From Runella rosea (GTDB lineage Bacteria > Bacteroidota > Bacteroidia > Cytophagales > Spirosomataceae), in the NCBI RefSeq assembly GCF_003325355.1, contig NZ_CP030855.1, positions 1-46,815 on the forward strand: a DNA stretch of 46,815 nucleotides, read 5' to 3'. The notes beneath the pieces are model-generated. The model worked only from the letters and a program-made list of their open reading frames with translations. It was not told the DNA's origin and ran no database searches. The number at the start of each line of letters is the position of its first letter. The stretch's first letter is position 1. The translations under genes were made by a program, and so were the position numbers. Below, one piece after another: positions 44,489 through 46,815 of this stretch.

Positions 44489-44513
44489 CAAAGCGAGAGG
44501 AACCGACTTGTTT

Positions 44514-44651
44514 TTACTGCACCTTCACTACTTTCAGCGTTGCCTGTTTATCAGCTGTATTGATTTTGAGGAAATACATCCCGTTGGCCATTTCGCTGAC
44601 GTTAAACTCTTCTTGGTGAGTGTTGATTTCCGGTACAAAAGCGCGGCAGCA
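44514..44651 (-). pseudogene. Orphan T9SS C-terminal sorting-domain fragment
   Basis: On the minus strand the frame reads VPEINTHQEEFNVSEMANGM, then YFLKINTADKQATLKVVKVQ and a stop at 44514-44516. This is the end of a T9SS type A sorting domain (GMYFLKI...KVVK). The frame is closed upstream by a TAA just before the hairpin at 44638-44665, so the protein body is gone. It lies directly behind the second giant gene and may be what is left of that gene's earlier C-terminus or of a neighbouring exported protein. Confidence 0.6.
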
Positions 44652-44665
44652 TTACCGCGCTTTCA
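44638..44665. repeat. Hairpin copy behind the second giant gene
   Basis: AAAGCGCGG and CCGCGCTTT arms enclose an 8-nt loop 37 bp past the stop at 44703. It matches the hairpin at the LytTR gene start (32138-32165) in stem and flanks. It could terminate the giant gene transcript. Confidence 0.6.
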
Positions 44666-44702
44666 AAAGGTTGAGAATCGAGAAAAAAAGAATTATTAAG
44701 CA

Positions 44703-46815
44703 TTACTTTTGAGCCTGACTGCCTGTAACGGCCGCTGTGTTACAACCACCGATAAAGGCCTGAAAACTGTTGCCTGCTCCCGCCGTAGCACTGAAGCCGG
44801 GATTCAGCGTCACCGATTTGGTTGCCTGATATACCACCGTTGCCCCCGACACCTGATTGGTGGCCACGATCTTATCGGCCGCCTTTAGTACCGTGCCCGA
44901 TGTAATGTTTTCCGTCACCGTCAGATTCGCTGGCCCGCTGCTTCCACTGCTCTGGCTTTCATACACCCCACGATCTACAATGCCCAACCCTACAGGATAA
45001 GGACGCAGATTGCCCTCCAGATCTACATTCGGTGCGACTGAATTATCGCCCCCGTTAATGGCTGGCGAGCAAGGGAGCAAGTGGTAATCCCCCAACGTGC
45101 CCATTGGAGCAAGCCCGTTAGCATTCGGATTGACAAACTGCGGATTCTGGTTGCTATTGCCCACTCCAGTATAGCCCCCTTCCACCGTGCTATAGGTAAT
45201 ATTGCTACCCAAGGTAGACTGTAACGGTGAGTTACCCCATAATATACTGTTTTTTACCGTAGTTACTGAATTGGCGTTGTAAATACCCCCCGCATTTTTT
45301 CCATCATCCTTGTTGGATGCGATAGTAGTATTCACCAGCAATGGTTGACTGCCATTGACGTACAGACCGCCTCCTAACCCTTTGTTAATGACCATCAGTA
45401 CGTTCTCAAAATAGGGTCTACTACCTCCCAACACATAAACTGCGCCCCCGAAGGTAGCTTCATTGCCAAAAATGATACTTTGAGTGATGCGCATGTGGCT
45501 GCTATCGCGAAGCATCATACCCCCGCCTCCCACCGCCCGGTTGTCAGTGATGATACAATTGGTGATCAGCCCTTTACTCTTATTAATCGCCAAAATCCCC
45601 CCGCCCGAGGCCAGCACTGCTGGGTCGTTGAGGTCTGTATCCTGAGTGATACCCACGAATTCAGCAAAACCTTTCTCGATGCGGAATCCGTCCAGACGGG
45701 TCAGCGAATCCGTTCCTCGGAACACTACCACGTGATTGCTATTATCATTGAGTTGCGGTCCACCGATCTCTCCGCTCAAAATCACGGGGTGAGTCTTCCA
45801 GTTACGCTCAGATAAATCCGTTTCTGTTCCCGCAAAACCGCCATAAACGTGTACATTAGAAGGAATCTCGAAAACATCACTACGCGACGTGCCAGGTTTA
45901 TAGTTACCCTGTGCTACCCACACCTGTATGTTGGAGTCTGTTAAGGCGGCGGCGGCGCTCAAGCCTGATTGCAAATTCGCATAAGCCGTTAACCAACTTG
46001 CACCGTTCTGGACAGGATTAGTATTAGCTATGTTGACAAAAATCAGTGTCGTCTTAGTGAGAATTTGCAGAGTATCAGTGGTTTCAAAAGCAGGACAGAC
46101 CCCACTTGCCGCAATCGTATAAGTGACAATATAGTTGTCAGGGATACTTCCGGCTAAATTGACTTCACCTGTGCTGGCATTGAGTAATAATCCTGGTGTT
46201 GAGCTAAAAATTCCGCCCATTATCCCCGTTAAAGTAACGGAAGCTATCCCAGAATTTGTATATGGAGATCCTGCATAATTGATTGTTGCACTTGGGACAG
46301 GAACTACGTTAATGGTTTGTGAAGCACTGGTAGTTACACATGTTGTGTCTGCTGTGGTGCGGACTTGGAAAGTGTAGGCAGCGGGCGTTAACCCACTGAA
46401 ACTATTACTGCTTTGCCAAACGGTACCATTTTTTGAATACTGTAAAGGCAAATTGCTAGTGGCATTGATCTGTGCGGTTCCCGTGGGCACTGCACAGGTA
46501 GGTTGTGTCAGTATTACCTCCGAAATCATTGGTGCGTTCGGTACAGAATTGACCGTCAAACTCAGCGGTTTTGAGGTACAACCCGTAGCCGTGTTTTGGG
46601 CCGTGACCTGATACGTGTAAGGCGACAAATTGGCAAAGGTGGCTGAGGTTTGGTAAGCCCCGCCGACGCTGTATTGGATACTTCCGCCCGTGGGAGCTGT
46701 AATCATAATCGTGCCCGTCGGAGTTGTGCAGGTGGGTTGTTGCGTCACCGTGGCCGTTGGGGTGGCAGGCGCATTCGGAACGGCATTCACCGTTAAACTC
46801 AATGCGGGTGAAGTG
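44703..46815 (-). CDS. Second giant beta-helix adhesin (5' part beyond window)
   Basis: About 704 residues are visible and the frame is open at the right edge, so the N-terminus is missing. The visible part starts with repeats of SprB-like or Ig-like type (PTCTTPTGTI, then IQYSVGGAYQTSATFANLSP and TCAVPTGTAQI...LQYSKNGTVWQSS), followed by an Ig-like segment and one beta-helix domain. The C-terminal module contains ATNQVSGATVVYQATKS and ends FIGGCNTAAVTGSQAQK. The terminal beta-helix and module share about 930 bp of near-identical DNA with the 3264-aa protein, but the tail is 17 residues longer after GGC. It is probably exported and surface bound. Confidence 0.9.
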   Translation of the reverse strand, partial: TSPALSLTVNAVPNAPATPTATVTQQPTCTTPTGTIMITAPTGGSIQYSVGGAYQTSATFANLSPYTYQVTAQNTATGCTSKPLSLTVNSVPNAPMISEVILTQPTCAVPTGTAQINATSNLPLQYSKNGTVWQSSNSFSGLTPAAYTFQVRTTADTTCVTTSASQTINVVPVPSATINYAGSPYTNSGIASVTLTGIMGGIFSSTPGLLLNASTGEVNLAGSIPDNYIVTYTIAASGVCPAFETTDTLQILTKTTLIFVNIANTNPVQNGASWLTAYANLQSGLSAAAALTDSNIQVWVAQGNYKPGTSRSDVFEIPSNVHVYGGFAGTETDLSERNWKTHPVILSGEIGGPQLNDNSNHVVVFRGTDSLTRLDGFRIEKGFAEFVGITQDTDLNDPAVLASGGGILAINKSKGLITNCIITDNRAVGGGGMMLRDSSHMRITQSIIFGNEATFGGAVYVLGGSRPYFENVLMVINKGLGGGLYVNGSQPLLVNTTIASNKDDGKNAGGIYNANSVTTVKNSILWGNSPLQSTLGSNITYSTVEGGYTGVGNSNQNPQFVNPNANGLAPMGTLGDYHLLPCSPAINGGDNSVAPNVDLEGNLRPYPVGLGIVDRGVYESQSSGSSGPANLTVTENITSGTVLKAADKIVATNQVSGATVVYQATKSVTLNPGFSATAGAGNSFQAFIGGCNTAAVTGSQAQK
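44773..45704 (-). repeat. 932-bp block shared with 32242-33173
   Basis: This is the second copy of the conserved C-terminal block, at a constant offset of 12531 bp and in the same orientation. Direct repeats of this size could recombine and delete the 12.5 kb between them. Confidence 0.85.

Overview
The window looks like chromosomal DNA of a Bacteroidota bacterium, most likely a cytophagalian (Runella/Spirosoma-like; inference). The support is a type IX secretion (T9SS) C-terminal sorting domain on a large glycosidase, two TonB-dependent outer-membrane receptors with carboxypeptidase-regulatory-like N-termini, FtsX/MacB-type permeases, very large beta-helix surface proteins, LytTR and TPR-HTH regulators, and TAnnTTTG-type -7 boxes before two genes. 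No tRNA, rRNA or CRISPR array was recognised.

Layout. 1-1280 (-): an exported pentapeptide-repeat protein that runs off the left edge. 1281-1949: non-coding, with hairpins and the relic of an ISL3-type element. 1950-5876 (-): a modular GH5-like glycosidase with CBM, FN3, Ig-like, two CBM60-like and T9SS domains. 5980-6576 (-): a Crp/Fnr regulator. 6763-8311: an IS3-family element broken by about ten GC-rich 15-16 bp micro-insertions. 8434-10857 (+): an ABC-type permease. 10959-12162: a serine recombinase gene between perfect 27-bp inverted repeats. 12362-18128 (+): four tandem beta-helix surface-protein genes, the first frameshifted at a G8 tract and the fourth truncated. 18268-20000: an intact ISL3-family element inserted into a patch of short palindromic repeats. 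20295-21718 (-): a possible gene-cassette tail with an attC-like site, a small membrane protein and a DUF4386-like protein. 21802-25014 (-): a TonB receptor and a PAS-LuxR regulator. 25027-25620: an ISAs1 transposase remnant. 25826-26648 (+): a T9SS tail remnant and a lipoprotein. 26835-31627 (-): an EamA transporter, a histidine kinase/response regulator pair and an outer-membrane receptor. 31836-42181 (-): a 61-aa membrane protein, a 3264-aa giant beta-helix adhesin and a LytTR regulator in one apparent operon. 42528-44336 (-): a TPR-HTH sensor. 44514-46815 (-): a T9SS tail remnant and the C-terminal part of a second giant adhesin, which runs off the right edge.

Functionally the window is mostly cell-surface and envelope biology: secreted polysaccharide-active enzyme, families of adhesin-like proteins, outer-membrane receptors and their regulators. 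There are clear signs of variation: a homopolymeric tract, tandem paralogs, a block of about 930 bp shared by two giant genes, a recombinase with inverted sites, and several transposons. The most unusual feature is the set of 15-16 bp hairpin-like GC-rich insertions in the IS3 element. Removing them restores an almost continuous transposase reading frame.
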